Below are positions 15,135-26,451 of a stretch of 64,000 nucleotides of DNA, one piece after another. Positions within the stretch are counted from its first letter, which is position 1. Each line of letters opens with the position of its first letter. The DNA lies in contig NZ_JBBAYJ010000001.1 of NCBI RefSeq assembly GCF_037153975.1, positions 124,001 through 188,000 of the forward strand, given 5' to 3'. The translations under genes were made by a program, and so were the position numbers. The notes under the pieces are model-generated. The model was not told the origin of the DNA. It worked only from the letters and a program-made list of their open reading frames with translations, and searched no databases. This DNA is from Aquipuribacter sp. SD81. Its GTDB lineage: Bacteria > Actinomycetota > Actinomycetes > Actinomycetales > JBBAYJ01.

Positions 15135-15785
15135 GTGCCCGCGCCCCGCCTCGCCGTGCTCGCCTCGGGGACCGGCAGCCTCTTCTCCGCCCTCGTCGCC
15201 GCGGCCGGAGCTGGCCGCCTGCCCGCCGACGTCGTCGCCCTCGTCACCGACCGCGACTGCGCCGCCCTCGACCTCGCCGCCCGCTCCGGCGTCGCCGCCG
15301 CGGTCGTGCGGCCGCGCGACTTCGCGGACCGCACCGCGTGGGACGGGGCGCTCGCGGACCACCTGGCGGACCTCGACGTGGAGTGGGTGGTGAGCGCGGG
15401 CTTCATGCGGATCCTCGGTCCGGCGGTGCTCGCCGGGTTCCCCGACCGGGTCGTCAACACCCACCCGGCGCTGCTGCCGTCCTTCCCCGGCGCGCACGCC
15501 GTGCGCGACGCCCTCGCCCACGGCGTCCGGGTGTCGGGATGCACCGTCCACCTCGTGGACGAGGGGACGGACACGGGTCCGGTGCTCGCCCAGGCGGCCG
15601 TGCCGGTGCTCGACGACGACGACGAGGCGACGCTGCACGAGCGCATCAAGGTCGTCGAGCGCGACCTGCTCGTCGACGTCCTCGCCGGCCTCGTGACGGG
15701 CGGGGTGGTCGTCGAGGGGCGGCGCACCCGGTGGCGTCCCGCGCCGGGGCGGACCTCGGCGCCGGCGGCGACGCCCGCTCGCTAG
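15135..15785 (+). CDS. purN: Phosphoribosylglycinamide formyltransferase 1
   Basis: PurN transfers the formyl group of 10-formyl-THF to GAR in the third step of purine synthesis. The 216-residue protein has the N-terminal phosphate-binding [12 protein letters not shown] and the catalytic triad of the family, N108 and H110 in [18 protein letters not shown] and D146 in [13 protein letters not shown]. The GSNL loop of E. coli is GTGSLF here. The C-terminal tail is Arg/Pro/Ala-rich. purH follows 11 bp later. Confidence 0.96.
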   Translation: MPAPRLAVLASGTGSLFSALVAAAGAGRLPADVVALVTDRDCAALDLAARSGVAAAVVRPRDFADRTAWDGALADHLADLDVEWVVSAGFMRILGPAVLAGFPDRVVNTHPALLPSFPGAHAVRDALAHGVRVSGCTVHLVDEGTDTGPVLAQAAVPVLDDDDEATLHERIKVVERDLLVDVLAGLVTGGVVVEGRRTRWRPAPGRTSAPAATPAR

Positions 15786-15788
15786 CCT
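15783..15788 (+). promoter_or_regulatory. -10 box TAGCCT at the end of purN, for purH
   Basis: TAGCCT overlaps the purN stop (its TAG is the stop codon) and ends 8 nt before the purH GTG. purH may therefore be transcribed both with purN and alone. Confidence 0.4.
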
Positions 15789-15796
15789 CGCCCCCT

Positions 15797-17446
15797 GTGA
15801 GCGAGACGACCGCGCCCGACGCGTCCACCCCCGACCAGGCCGGCGCCTCGTCCCGGCGCCCCGTGCGGCGCGCGCTCGTGAGCGTCTACGACAAGACCGG
15901 TCTGGAGGACCTCGCCCGTGGGCTCGCGGACGCCGGCGTCGAGATCGTGTCGACCGGGTCGACCGCCGGGCGTATCGCGGCCGCCGGGGTGCCCGTCACC
16001 CCCGTCGAGGAGCTCACCGGCTTCCCCGAGTGCCTCGACGGCCGCGTCAAGACGCTGCACCCGCGCGTGCACGCCGGGCTGCTCGCCGACCTGCGGCTGG
16101 ACTCCCACCGCGCCCAGCTCGCCGAGCTCGGCGTCGAGCCGTTCGAGCTGGTCGTCGTCAACCTCTACCCGTTCACCGAGACCGTCGCCTCGGGGGCCGC
16201 GCCCGACGAGTGCGTCGAGCAGATCGACATCGGCGGCCCGTCGATGGTGCGCGCCGCGGCGAAGAACCACCCGAGCGTCGCGGTCGTGACCGACCCCGCG
16301 CGCTACGGCGACACGCTCGCCGCCGTCGCCGCGGGCGGCTTCACGCTCGCCCAGCGCGCGCGGCTCGCGGCCGAGGCCTTCGTCCACACCGCCTCCTACG
16401 ACGTCGCGGTCGCGTCGTGGATGGGCAACGTGCTCGCCCCCGACCCGGACGGCGACGGGTTCCCGACCTGGCTCGGCGCGACGTGGGAGCGCGCCGACGT
16501 GCTCCGCTACGGCGAGAACCCGCACCAGCGGGCGGCGCTGTACGTGTCGGGGCGCGACGGTGCGCCGGCCGGGCTCGCGACCGCCGAGCAGCTGCACGGC
16601 AAGGCGATGTCGTTCAACAACTACGTCGACGCGGACGCCGCGTGGCGCGCCGCCCACGACCACACCGAGCCGGCCGTCGCGATCATCAAGCACGCGAACC
16701 CGTGCGGCATCGCGGTCGGCGACGACGTCGCCGACGCGCACGCCAAGGCGCACGCGTGCGACCCGGTGTCGGCGTTCGGCGGCGTCGTCGCGGCGAACCG
16801 GCCGGTGACGCGCGCGATGGCGGAGCAGCTCGCCGACGTCTTCACCGAGGTCGTGCTCGCGCCCGGCTTCGACGACGACGCGCTCGAGGTGCTGACGCGC
16901 AAGAAGAACGTGCGGCTGCTCGTGGCGGCCCCGCCCGCCCGGGGCGCGATCGAGCTGCGGCCGGTGAGCGGCGGGGTGCTGCTGCAGCAGCGCGACGACG
17001 TCGACGCCGCGCTGCCCGCGGGCGACGACGGCCGGCCGACGGGCGGCGACGACCCCGCCGCGTGGACCCTCGCCGCCGGCGAGGCCGCCGACGAGGCGAC
17101 GCTGGCGGACCTCGCCTTCGCGTGGCGCGCCGTACGGGCCGTGAGGTCCAACGCGATCCTGCTCGCCCACGACGGCGCGTCCGTCGGCGTCGGCATGGGA
17201 CAGGTCAACCGCGTCGACTCCTGCCGCCTCGCCGTCGCGCGGGCGGGGGAGGAGCGGGCCCGCGGTGCGGTCGCCGCCTCCGACGCCTTCTTCCCCTTCG
17301 CCGACGGCCTGCAGGTGCTGCTGGACGCGGGTGTGCGCGCCGTCGTGCAGCCCGGCGGGTCGGTGCGCGACGAGGAGGTCGTCGCCGCCGCGCGCGAGGC
17401 CGGCGTCACGCTCTACCTGACGGGCGTGCGGCACTTCGCCCACTGA
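15797..17446 (+). CDS. purH: Bifunctional AICAR formyltransferase/IMP cyclohydrolase
   Basis: PurH performs the last two steps of IMP synthesis. In this 549-residue protein the MGS-like cyclohydrolase domain occupies about residues 22-165 ([56 protein letters not shown]). The AICAR transformylase domain follows ([62 protein letters not shown]). The Lys-His pair of the transformylase active site is visible in IIKHANPCG. The N-terminal 20 residues are a variable extension. It uses 10-formyl-THF, linking it to the folD/glyA/purU genes further along. Confidence 0.96.
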   Translation: MSETTAPDASTPDQAGASSRRPVRRALVSVYDKTGLEDLARGLADAGVEIVSTGSTAGRIAAAGVPVTPVEELTGFPECLDGRVKTLHPRVHAGLLADLRLDSHRAQLAELGVEPFELVVVNLYPFTETVASGAAPDECVEQIDIGGPSMVRAAAKNHPSVAVVTDPARYGDTLAAVAAGGFTLAQRARLAAEAFVHTASYDVAVASWMGNVLAPDPDGDGFPTWLGATWERADVLRYGENPHQRAALYVSGRDGAPAGLATAEQLHGKAMSFNNYVDADAAWRAAHDHTEPAVAIIKHANPCGIAVGDDVADAHAKAHACDPVSAFGGVVAANRPVTRAMAEQLADVFTEVVLAPGFDDDALEVLTRKKNVRLLVAAPPARGAIELRPVSGGVLLQQRDDVDAALPAGDDGRPTGGDDPAAWTLAAGEAADEATLADLAFAWRAVRAVRSNAILLAHDGASVGVGMGQVNRVDSCRLAVARAGEERARGAVAASDAFFPFADGLQVLLDAGVRAVVQPGGSVRDEEVVAAAREAGVTLYLTGVRHFAH

Positions 17447-17483
17447 TCCGGCGCTCGCTCACTGACCCGGCGCTCGGTCGACC

Positions 17484-17640
17484 GGTCGTGCACGACCTCC
17501 TGCAGGGACGCCGGTCACAGGTCTGCTCACGCACGACCGTCTCGTGCACGACCCGGTCGTAGGCGAGACGGTCGTGCACGAGACGGTCGTGCGCGACCGA
17601 CCTCGGCGGACAGCCGCCTCCCGGGCGGTCGTGCACGACC
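17484..17640. repeat. Cluster of TCGTGCACGA palindromes
   Basis: Four exact copies of the 10-bp palindrome TCGTGCACGA lie at 17486-17495, 17542-17551, 17572-17581 and 17629-17638, and a variant TCGTGCGCGA lies at 17587-17596. The first and last copies are extended to GGTCGTGCACGACC. GAGACGGTCGTGC is directly repeated at 17565-17577 and 17580-17592. The stretch separates convergent purH and mdh and contains no convincing gene. It could be a protein-binding array, a structured 3' UTR or a decaying repeat. Confidence 0.7.
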
Positions 17641-17646
17641 TACCGG

Positions 17647-17668
17647 GCGGTCACCCGAGGGTGACCGC
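17647..17668. terminator. Hairpin terminator at the mdh end
   Basis: GCGGTCACC (17647-17655) pairs with GGTGACCGC (17660-17668) across a 4-nt loop, 16 bp beyond the mdh stop. Confidence 0.5.
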
Positions 17669-17683
17669 CGCGGCAGGAGCCGG

Positions 17684-20049
<2,366 letters not shown>

Positions 20050-20064
20050 GCGACACGGCGTCGT

Positions 20065-20098
20065 GACGGCCGGGGGCGGGTGACCGCTCCCGGCCGTC
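20065..20098 (+). terminator. Hairpin terminator downstream of icd
   Basis: GACGGCCGGG (20065-20074) pairs perfectly with CCCGGCCGTC (20089-20098), and an inner GCGG/CCGC extends the stem. It begins 15 bp after the icd stop. Confidence 0.7.
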
Positions 20099-20143
20099 GT
20101 GCGTCCGTGCCCGTTCGGCCCGAGTTGCCCCGGTCCGGGTGCA

Positions 20144-20165
20144 GGACCATGGTGACGGACCATGG
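20144..20165. promoter_or_regulatory. Direct repeat GGACCATGG at the gntP start
   Basis: GGACCATGG occurs at 20144-20152 and again at 20157-20165, where it contains the gntP start codon. CATGGT in the first copy could be a weak -10 box 8 nt before the ATG. The repeat could be an operator or may be chance. Confidence 0.3.
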
Positions 20166-21694
20166 AACCTGCCTGGTCGGCACCGGTGCTGCTGCTGATC
20201 GCCGCGGTCGCCGTCGCGGTGCTACTCGTGCTCGTCATCCGCCTCAAGCTGCACGCGTTCATCGCGCTCGTCCTCGTCAGCGTCCTCACGGCCATCGCCG
20301 CGGGCATCCCGGCGGGCGACATCCCCGACGTGCTGCTCGACGGGTTCGGCGGGACCCTCGCCGAGGTCGCCCTGCTCGTCGGCTTCGGCGTCATGCTCGG
20401 CCGGCTGCTCGAGGTGACCGGCGGGGCCCAGGTGCTCGCCGACGTGCTCGTGAGCAGGTTCGGCGAGAAGCGGGCGCCGCTGGCGCTCGGTGTCGCGTCG
20501 CTCGTCTTCGGCCTGCCGATCTTCTTCGACGCGGGCCTCGTGGTGTTCCTGCCGATCGTCCTGACGGTCGCGCGGCGCTTCGGCGGGTCGCTGCTGTTCT
20601 ACGCCCTGCCGTCGGCGGGCGCCTTCGCCGCCACGCACGCGTTCCTCCCGCCGCACCCCGGCCCGGTGGCCGCGGCGAACCTGCTCGAGGCCGACATCGG
20701 CATGGTGCTGCTCGTCGGGCTCCTCATCGCGCTCCCGTCGTGGTTCGTCGGCGTCTACCTCGTCTCGCGGGTGCTGGGCCGCCGGATCTTCGTCGACCTG
20801 CCCGACGTCCTGCTCGGCGAGCAGCGCGACTCCCAGGGGCAGCCGAAGCCGCCCCCCGGCGGAGAGGGCGGGGGCGAGCGGGTCGACCTGCCCCCCGCCG
20901 GGCCCGCGGGCACGTCGCCGGCGACCGGCACGACGACGTCCACCGCGACCGTCGAGGCCGAGACCGAGAGGGAGGCGGAGACCACGGGTCAGGAGCGTCC
21001 CGCCGGGGCGCCCGCCTTCGGGACGGTGTTCGGGCTGCTCCTGCTGCCGATCGTCCTCATCGGCCTGAACACGGTTACCGACACGCTGGGCTCGACCGAG
21101 GTCATCGACCCCGGCGGCATCGTCGCCCGCACCTTCCTGCTCGTCGGCCAGACGCCGATCGCCCTGCTCATCACCCTGCTGGTGGCGGTCGTGGTCCTCG
21201 GCCGGCGCCAGGACCGCTCGTGGCGCGACGTCGAGGACCTGCTCGATGGGGCGCTCGGTCCGATCGCCTCCGTCGTGCTCATCACCGGTGCGGGCGGCAT
21301 GTTCGGCGGCGTGCTGGAGGCCAGCGGCATCGGGGGCGCCCTGGAGGACTCCCTCGCCGACATCGGGCTGCCCGTCATCGTCGCCGCGTTCGTCATCGCG
21401 ACGGCCATGCGCGTGGCCATCGGGTCCGCGACGGTCGCGCTCACGACGGCCGCGGGCCTCATCGGCCCGACGGTGGCCGGCGGCGACTACTCCGCCGTGC
21501 AGTCCGCGCTGGTCGTCACCGCCATCGCGGCCGGCGCCACGGTGCTGTCCCACGTCAACGACTCCGGCTTCTGGCTCGTCAGCCGGTTCTTCGGCATGGA
21601 CGAGGCGACGACGCTGCGGACGTGGACGGTCATGGAGACCACGCTCGGCGGGACCGCCTTCCTGCTCGCCCTCGCCGCGTGGGTGGTGGTGTGA
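20162..21694 (+). CDS. gntP: Gluconate:H+ symporter, GntP family
   Basis: The protein has 510 residues and about 12 membrane helices. Family signatures are present: GFGGTLAEVALLVGFGVMLGRLLEVTGGAQVLAD, FGLPIFFDAGLVVFLPIV, ALPSAGAFAATHAFLPPHPGPVAAANLL, and near the C-terminus VLSHVNDSGFWLVSRFFGMDEATTLRTWTVMET. A hydrophilic Thr/Glu/Gly-rich loop of about 65 residues in the middle (roughly 218-283) is longer than usual. It imports gluconate for the kinase encoded next, with which it overlaps by 4 nt. No gntR-type repressor is adjacent. Confidence 0.93.
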   Translation: MEPAWSAPVLLLIAAVAVAVLLVLVIRLKLHAFIALVLVSVLTAIAAGIPAGDIPDVLLDGFGGTLAEVALLVGFGVMLGRLLEVTGGAQVLADVLVSRFGEKRAPLALGVASLVFGLPIFFDAGLVVFLPIVLTVARRFGGSLLFYALPSAGAFAATHAFLPPHPGPVAAANLLEADIGMVLLVGLLIALPSWFVGVYLVSRVLGRRIFVDLPDVLLGEQRDSQGQPKPPPGGEGGGERVDLPPAGPAGTSPATGTTTSTATVEAETEREAETTGQERPAGAPAFGTVFGLLLLPIVLIGLNTVTDTLGSTEVIDPGGIVARTFLLVGQTPIALLITLLVAVVVLGRRQDRSWRDVEDLLDGALGPIASVVLITGAGGMFGGVLEASGIGGALEDSLADIGLPVIVAAFVIATAMRVAIGSATVALTTAAGLIGPTVAGGDYSAVQSALVVTAIAAGATVLSHVNDSGFWLVSRFFGMDEATTLRTWTVMETTLGGTAFLLALAAWVVV

Positions 21695-22344
21695 CCGTGG
21701 CGGACCACGACGGCGACCTGCACCACCTCGTGGTGATGGGCGTCTCCGGCACCGGCAAGTCGACCATCGCCGCGGAGCTGGAGCGCTTGCTGGGCTGGAC
21801 GTTCCTCGAGGGCGACTCCCTGCACCCGCGTCGCAACGTCGAGAAGATGAGCGCGGGCACCCCGCTCACGGACCAGGACCGCGCGCCGTGGCTGCAGGCC
21901 ATCGCCGACTGGACGGCCGTGGAGCACGTCGAGGGCCGCTCGAGCGTCGTCACGTGCTCGGCGCTGCGGCGGGTGTACCGCAACGTGCTGCGCGAGGACG
22001 TGCCCGGCACGTGGTTCGTCCACCTCGTCGGCGACCCGGACCTGATCATGGAGCGGATGGAGACGCGGAAACACTTCATGCCGCCGTCGATGCTGCGGTC
22101 CCAGCTCGACACGCTCGAGCCCCTGGGCGACGGCGAGGACGGCGCCACCTTCGACATCTCCGACACCCCCGAGGCGATCGCCGCGCAGGTGCTCGACCGT
22201 CTCGGTCTCGAGCCGCGGCCCGAGGGCGAGCGGGACGCCGACGCGCAGGACGACGTCGAGGCCGCCGAGGAGGCGGAGGACGCGGAGCAGGAGGGCCGGC
22301 CGGCGCCCGACCGGTCGGCGGACGCGGACGGTCGCAGCGCCTGA
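21691..22344 (+). CDS. gntK: Gluconokinase
   Basis: Gluconokinase phosphorylates gluconate to 6-phosphogluconate for the pentose phosphate pathway. The 217-residue protein has the P-loop GVSGTGKSTIA near residue 16, FLEGDSLHPRRNVEKMSAGTPLTDQDRAPWL, and VTCSALRRVYRNVLRE, all diagnostic. The last 45 or so residues are an unusual acidic tail (DADAQDDVEAAEEAEDAEQE) beyond the normal end of the fold. The GTG start overlaps the gntP stop. Confidence 0.94.
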   Translation: MTVADHDGDLHHLVVMGVSGTGKSTIAAELERLLGWTFLEGDSLHPRRNVEKMSAGTPLTDQDRAPWLQAIADWTAVEHVEGRSSVVTCSALRRVYRNVLREDVPGTWFVHLVGDPDLIMERMETRKHFMPPSMLRSQLDTLEPLGDGEDGATFDISDTPEAIAAQVLDRLGLEPRPEGERDADAQDDVEAAEEAEDAEQEGRPAPDRSADADGRSA

Positions 22345-22360
22345 GGAGGCCGTGCGGCGC

Positions 22361-23224
22361 CTAGCGGAACACGACCGTCCGGTTCCGGTCGACGAGCACG
22401 CGGTGCTCGGCGTGCCAGCGGACCGCACGGGCGAGCGCACGGGACTCCAGGTCCTGCCCGAGGCCCACGAGGTCGTCGACGGCGTGGGAGTGGTCGACCC
22501 GCTCGACGTCCTGCTCGATGATCGGGCCCTCGTCGAGGTCGGCCGTCACGTAGTGCGCAGTCGCGCCGATGAGCTTGACGCCGCGGGTGTGCGCCTGGTG
22601 GTACGGCCGGGCGCCGGCGAAGCTCGGCAGGAACGAGTGGTGGATGTTGATCGCCCGCCCGGCGAGCACCTCGCAGACCCGCGGGCTCAGCACCTGCATG
22701 TAGCGGGCGAGCACGACGAGCTCGACGTCGAGGGTGTCGACGAGGCCGAGCAGCGTCTCCTCCGCGGCCGCCTTCGTGTCCGCGGTGACGGGCACGTGGT
22801 GGAACGGCACCTCGTAGAAGTCGGCGAGCGGCTCGAGGTCGCGGTGGTTGCCGACGACCGCGACCGGCGTGACGGGAAGGCGTCCGGAGCGCTGCCGGTA
22901 CAGCAGGTCGTTGAGGCAGTGCCCGGCGCGGCTCACCATGATGAGCGTGCGGGTGGGCTCGTCGACGCGGTGCAGCTGCCACACGAGGTCGAACTCCTCC
23001 GCCGCGCCGCGCAGCGCCGCGCGCAGCCGCTCCTCCGGGGCGTCGCACGTGAACTGCACGCGCAGGAAGAACAGCCGCGTGTCCGGGTCGCCGAACTGCT
23101 GGGACTCGGTGACGTTCGCGTGGTGGCGCAGCAGCGCGCCCGTGACGGCGTGGACGATGCCCGGCCGGTCGGGGCACGACAGCCGCAGGACGTAGTGCGG
23201 CTCCTGCCTCGCCTCTGGACTCAC
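22361..23224 (-). CDS. purU: Formyltetrahydrofolate deformylase
   Basis: PurU hydrolyses 10-formyl-THF to formate and THF, balancing the one-carbon pools. The 287-residue protein has an N-terminal ACT domain (YVLRLSCPDRPGIVHAVTGALLRHHANVTESQQFGD, about 11-90) and a formyltransferase-like C-terminal domain with VVGNHRDLEPLADFYEVPFHHVPV, VLARYMQVLSP and INIHHSFLPSFAGARPYHQA. The GTG at 23224 is supported by a TAGGCT -10 box 8 nt upstream. It is divergent from the riboswitch-controlled glyA-folD pair. Confidence 0.95.
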   Translation of the reverse strand: MSPEARQEPHYVLRLSCPDRPGIVHAVTGALLRHHANVTESQQFGDPDTRLFFLRVQFTCDAPEERLRAALRGAAEEFDLVWQLHRVDEPTRTLIMVSRAGHCLNDLLYRQRSGRLPVTPVAVVGNHRDLEPLADFYEVPFHHVPVTADTKAAAEETLLGLVDTLDVELVVLARYMQVLSPRVCEVLAGRAINIHHSFLPSFAGARPYHQAHTRGVKLIGATAHYVTADLDEGPIIEQDVERVDHSHAVDDLVGLGQDLESRALARAVRWHAEHRVLVDRNRTVVFR

Positions 23225-23232
23225 GAGCGCGC

Positions 23233-23238
23233 AGCCTA
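23233..23238 (-). promoter_or_regulatory. -10 box TAGGCT for purU
   Basis: On the minus strand TAGGCT ends 8 nt before the purU GTG, predicting a leaderless mRNA. It lies 19 bp from the oppositely oriented glyA -10 box. Confidence 0.5.
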
Positions 23239-23257
23239 CGCAGGCGCGTGCGGTTGC

Positions 23258-23263
23258 TACGCT
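23258..23263 (+). promoter_or_regulatory. -10 box TACGCT for the glyA-folD transcript
   Basis: TACGCT would start transcription near 23270, exactly at the 5' side of the riboswitch aptamer and about 100 nt before glyA. Confidence 0.5.
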
Positions 23264-23268
23264 CGCGT

Positions 23269-23352
23269 CCACCGCGACTGGCGTTGAGGGGGCCACCCCC
23301 GGGGAGCGGTAGGCACGCTGCTGGGTCGTTCGCCTGGGCCCGGGGCACGACC
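23269..23352 (+). promoter_or_regulatory. ZTP (pfl motif) riboswitch upstream of glyA
   Basis: The leader carries the conserved pfl-motif blocks in order: CGCGACTGGCG (23273-23283), CCACCCCCGGGGAGCGG (23293-23309) and CGCCTGGGC (23331-23339). P1 is ACCG/CGGT (23271-23274 with 23307-23310). P2 is GGGGG/CCCCC around CCA. The pseudoknot GGCG (23280-23283) with CGCC (23331-23334) is intact. GGTCGT (23324-23329) can pair with ACGACC (23347-23352), a hairpin enclosing the pseudoknot strand and a plausible expression platform just before the ribosome site. ZTP riboswitches switch on one-carbon genes when 10-formyl-THF is short. Confidence 0.88.
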
Positions 23353-23368
23353 TGACCTGGAGCACGCG

Positions 23369-24691
23369 ATGACCCAGACCCACACGCCGCCCGCTGCCGT
23401 CCGCACCCGCGACGACGACCCCACCGACCTGCCCCTGTGGCAGGTCGACCCCGAGATCGCGGCCGTCCTCGACGGCGAGGCCGACCGCCAGCGCGGCACG
23501 CTCGAGATGATCGCGAGCGAGAACTTCGCGCCGCGGGCCGTCCTGGAGGCGCAGGGCAGCGTGCTGACGAACAAGTACGCCGAGGGCTACCCGGGCAAGC
23601 GGTACTACGGCGGCTGCGAGCAGGTCGACGTCGCCGAGGAGCTCGCGCGCTCCCGCGCCAAGGAGCTGTTCGGCGCCGAGCACGCGAACGTGCAGCCGCA
23701 CTCGGGCGCGAGCGCCAACGCGTCCGTCATGCAGAAGCTCCTCGAGCCCGGCGACACCATCCTCGGCCTCGACCTCGCCCACGGCGGCCACCTCACGCAC
23801 GGCATGCGGCTCAACTTCTCCGGCCGCCTGTACGACGTCGCGACGTACGGCGTGAGCGAGCAGACCCACCGCATCGACATGGACGCCGTCCGCGCGACCG
23901 CGCTCGAGCGCCGTCCCAAGATGATCATCGCGGGCTGGTCCGCCTACCCCCGCCGGCTCGACTTCGCGGCGTTCCGCGCCATCGCCGACGAGGTCGGCGC
24001 GTACCTGCTCGTCGACATGGCGCACTTCGCGGGCCTCGTCGCCGCCGGGCTGCACCCCTCGCCGGTGCCGCACGCCCACGTCGTCACGACCACGACGCAC
24101 AAGACGCTGACCGGCCCGCGCGCCGGGCTCATCCTGTCGACGGCGGACCTCGCGAAGAAGATCGACTCCGGGGTCTTCCCCGGCCAGCAGGGCGGCCCGC
24201 TCATGCACGTCATCGCGGCCAAGGCCGTCGCCTTCAAGCTCGCCATGACCGAGGGGTTCCGGGAGAAGCAGGAGCGCACCCTGCGCGGCGCGTCGCTGCT
24301 CGCCGAGCGGCTGCTGCGCGAGGACGCTCGCGCGACCGGCGTCGACGTCGTGACGGGCGGCACCGACGTCCACCTCGTCCTCGCCGACCTCCGCGCGAGC
24401 GAGCTCGACGGCAAGCAGGCCGAGGACCGGCTCCACGAGGCCGGCATCACCGCCAACCGCAACGCCGTCCCGTTCGACCCGCGCCCGCCCATGGTGACCA
24501 GCGGCGTCCGGCTCGGGACGCCCGCGCTCGCCACCCGCGGCTTCGGCGACGTGGAGTTCACCGAGGTCGCCGACATCGTCGCGGGCGCGTTCGACCCCGC
24601 GAGCGACGTCCGCGCGCTGCGCGAGCGCGTCGACGTGCTGACGCGCGACTTCCCGCTGTACCCGTCCGTCCAGCCGTTCGCGCGCGCGTGA
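23369..24691 (+). CDS. glyA: Serine hydroxymethyltransferase
   Basis: GlyA converts serine and THF to glycine and 5,10-methylene-THF, using PLP. The 440-residue protein has [40 protein letters not shown], the PLP lysine in [16 protein letters not shown], and the C-terminal [34 protein letters not shown]. An N-terminal extension of about 25 polar residues precedes the core. Its stop overlaps the folD start by 4 nt. Control by the upstream ZTP riboswitch is strongly indicated. Confidence 0.97.
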   Translation: MTQTHTPPAAVRTRDDDPTDLPLWQVDPEIAAVLDGEADRQRGTLEMIASENFAPRAVLEAQGSVLTNKYAEGYPGKRYYGGCEQVDVAEELARSRAKELFGAEHANVQPHSGASANASVMQKLLEPGDTILGLDLAHGGHLTHGMRLNFSGRLYDVATYGVSEQTHRIDMDAVRATALERRPKMIIAGWSAYPRRLDFAAFRAIADEVGAYLLVDMAHFAGLVAAGLHPSPVPHAHVVTTTTHKTLTGPRAGLILSTADLAKKIDSGVFPGQQGGPLMHVIAAKAVAFKLAMTEGFREKQERTLRGASLLAERLLREDARATGVDVVTGGTDVHLVLADLRASELDGKQAEDRLHEAGITANRNAVPFDPRPPMVTSGVRLGTPALATRGFGDVEFTEVADIVAGAFDPASDVRALRERVDVLTRDFPLYPSVQPFARA

Positions 24692-25572
24692 GCGCGACGC
24701 TCCTCGACGGCAAGGCCACCGCGGCGGCGATCCGCTCCGAGCTCACCTCCCGCGTCGCCGCGCTCGCGGCGCAGGGGGTGGTGCCGGGCCTCGGAACCGT
24801 GCTCGTCGGCGACGACCCGGGCTCGGCGTCGTACGTCGCGGGCAAGCACCGCGACTGCGCGGAGGTCGGCATCACGTCGCTGCGGGAGGACCTGCCCGCC
24901 TCGGCGAGCACCGACGACGTGCTCGCGGCCGTCGCACGGCTCAACGACGACCCGGCGTGCACCGGGTTCATCGTGCAGCTGCCGCTGCCGGCGCAGGTCG
25001 ACCAGCAGGCGGTGCTCGAGGCCGTCGACCCCGACAAGGACGCCGACGGCCTGCACCCGACCAACCTCGGGCGGCTCGTGCTGCAGGTCTCCGGTGACAT
25101 CACGACGCCGCTACCGTGCACGCCGCGCGGCATCGTCGAGCTGCTCGCGCGCTACGACGTGCCGCTCGCCGGTGCGGACGTGTGCGTGGTCGGCCGGGGC
25201 GTGACGGTCGGGCGACCCATCGGGCTGCTGCTGACCCGCCGGGGCGTCGACGCAACCGTGACGCTCACGCACACCCGCACCCGCGACCTCGCCGCCGCGG
25301 TGCGCCGGGCCGACGTCGTCGTGGCCGCCGCCGGAGCGGCGGGCACGATCCGCGCGGACTGGGTGAAGCCGGGTGCGGCCGTGCTCGACGTCGGCGTCAC
25401 GCGTGTCGTCGACGAGGCGACCGGCAGGGCCCGGCTGGTCGGTGACGTCGACCCCGCGGTGCGCGACGTCGCGGGCTGGCTCGCGCCGATGCCCGGGGGA
25501 GTGGGCCCCATGACGCGGGCGATGCTGCTGGCCAACGTGGTCGACGCCGCGGAGCGGTCGCTCGCAGGCTGA
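24688..25572 (+). CDS. folD: Bifunctional methylene-THF dehydrogenase/methenyl-THF cyclohydrolase
   Basis: FolD makes 10-formyl-THF from methylene-THF. The 294-residue protein shows the substrate-binding [23 protein letters not shown] with the catalytic Lys in YVAGKH, the conserved [38 protein letters not shown], and the dinucleotide-binding [16 protein letters not shown], ending in [19 protein letters not shown]. Coupled to glyA, it completes the serine to 10-formyl-THF route that feeds PurN and PurH. Confidence 0.97.
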   Translation: MSATLLDGKATAAAIRSELTSRVAALAAQGVVPGLGTVLVGDDPGSASYVAGKHRDCAEVGITSLREDLPASASTDDVLAAVARLNDDPACTGFIVQLPLPAQVDQQAVLEAVDPDKDADGLHPTNLGRLVLQVSGDITTPLPCTPRGIVELLARYDVPLAGADVCVVGRGVTVGRPIGLLLTRRGVDATVTLTHTRTRDLAAAVRRADVVVAAAGAAGTIRADWVKPGAAVLDVGVTRVVDEATGRARLVGDVDPAVRDVAGWLAPMPGGVGPMTRAMLLANVVDAAERSLAG

Positions 25573-25591
25573 GGGTCGGGACGGGGGACGG

Positions 25592-25984
25592 TCAGAACGC
25601 GTCGCCGCGGCGCCACGCCATCTCCTGCAGCGTCCAGCCGTTGCCGTCGGGGTCGGCGAAGCCGGCGTAGCGGACCCCGCCCCCGACGTCGACGACCTCG
25701 CCGACCTCCACCCCGGCGGCGAGCAGCGCGTGGCGCGCGGCGGCGATGTCCTCCACGACGAGGTGGAGTCCGCGCACGGACCCCGGCGTGCCGCCGTACG
25801 CCTCGAGCCCGGTGCCGAGGCCGACCGAGCAGCCGGACCCCGGTGGCGTGAGCTGCACGACCCGCACCCCCTCGGCCGGGGTGACGTCGACGTCGGCGAG
25901 GAAGCCGAGGCGCTCGACGTAGAACGCCTTCGACCGGTCGACGTCCGACACGGGCAGCGGGACGAGCTCGAGCTTCATGTGCAT
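25592..25984 (-). CDS. VOC family (glyoxalase/bleomycin-resistance-like) protein
   Basis: The protein has 130 residues with the beta-alpha-beta-beta-beta pattern of VOC proteins: KLELVPLPVSDVDRSKAFYVERLGF at the N-terminus and YAGFADPDGNGWTLQEM at the C-terminus. Potential metal ligands include the Glu in LQEM. The ATG at 25984 has AGGAG 5 nt upstream and overlaps the end of the preceding nucleotidyltransferase gene by 10 bp. The substrate is unknown. It is the third gene of a minus-strand trio. Confidence 0.82.
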   Translation of the reverse strand: MHMKLELVPLPVSDVDRSKAFYVERLGFLADVDVTPAEGVRVVQLTPPGSGCSVGLGTGLEAYGGTPGSVRGLHLVVEDIAAARHALLAAGVEVGEVVDVGGGVRYAGFADPDGNGWTLQEMAWRRGDAF

Positions 25985-26451
25985 GCGGTCTCCTGCGGGT
26001 GGTGGGGCGGGGTGCCCGTCGCATCATCCGCCGTGGCACGCGCGAGCAGCCCGCGAGGGTCGTGCAGGACGCGTACCCCGTCGCGGAGGACGCCGGCTGT
26101 GCCGGGGTCCAGCGGTACGGCCGCCCAGGTGGGCGCGGTGACCCCGACGTCGACCTCCGAGCCGTCGGGACGCCGCAGGCGACGCTCGGTGAGCGGCCCC
26201 CACGCGCGGACCCGGACGGTGCTCACACCCGGTCCGAAAACGGCCGCCACCCAGGTGCCGTCGCCGAGAAGGGCGGCGGGGTCGTCGACGAGCAGGACGA
26301 GGTCGACGTCGGAGCCGGGCCCGGCCGTGCCCCGCGCCCGGGAGCCGACGAGCGCGACCGCCGCGACGTCCGGTCGGGTGCCGGCCCAGCGCGTGACGCC
26401 GGCGAGCAGGTCCTCCACCGCTCCGTCTGGGTCCGGCAGGCCTGGGCTCAC
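25975..26451 (-). CDS. Nucleotidyltransferase-domain protein
   Basis: The protein has 158 residues. The Pol-beta-like nucleotidyltransferase signature is clear: VALVGSRARGTAGPGSDVDLVLLVDD, with the GS and the DxD metal ligands. A third carboxylate is likely in the later SEVDVGV strand. The size suggests a minimal single-domain member, of the type seen in antibiotic-modifying enzymes and in MNT-type antitoxin partners. No HEPN partner is adjacent, so a toxin-antitoxin role is not supported. It overlaps both neighbouring VOC genes and starts at a GTG overlapping the upstream stop. Confidence 0.78.
   Translation of the reverse strand: MSPGLPDPDGAVEDLLAGVTRWAGTRPDVAAVALVGSRARGTAGPGSDVDLVLLVDDPAALLGDGTWVAAVFGPGVSTVRVRAWGPLTERRLRRPDGSEVDVGVTAPTWAAVPLDPGTAGVLRDGVRVLHDPRGLLARATADDATGTPPHHPQETACT

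Noticed and set aside
25975-26451. MNT/HEPN-type toxin-antitoxin module
   Set aside because: The nucleotidyltransferase is flanked by VOC genes on both sides and no HEPN-like partner is adjacent.
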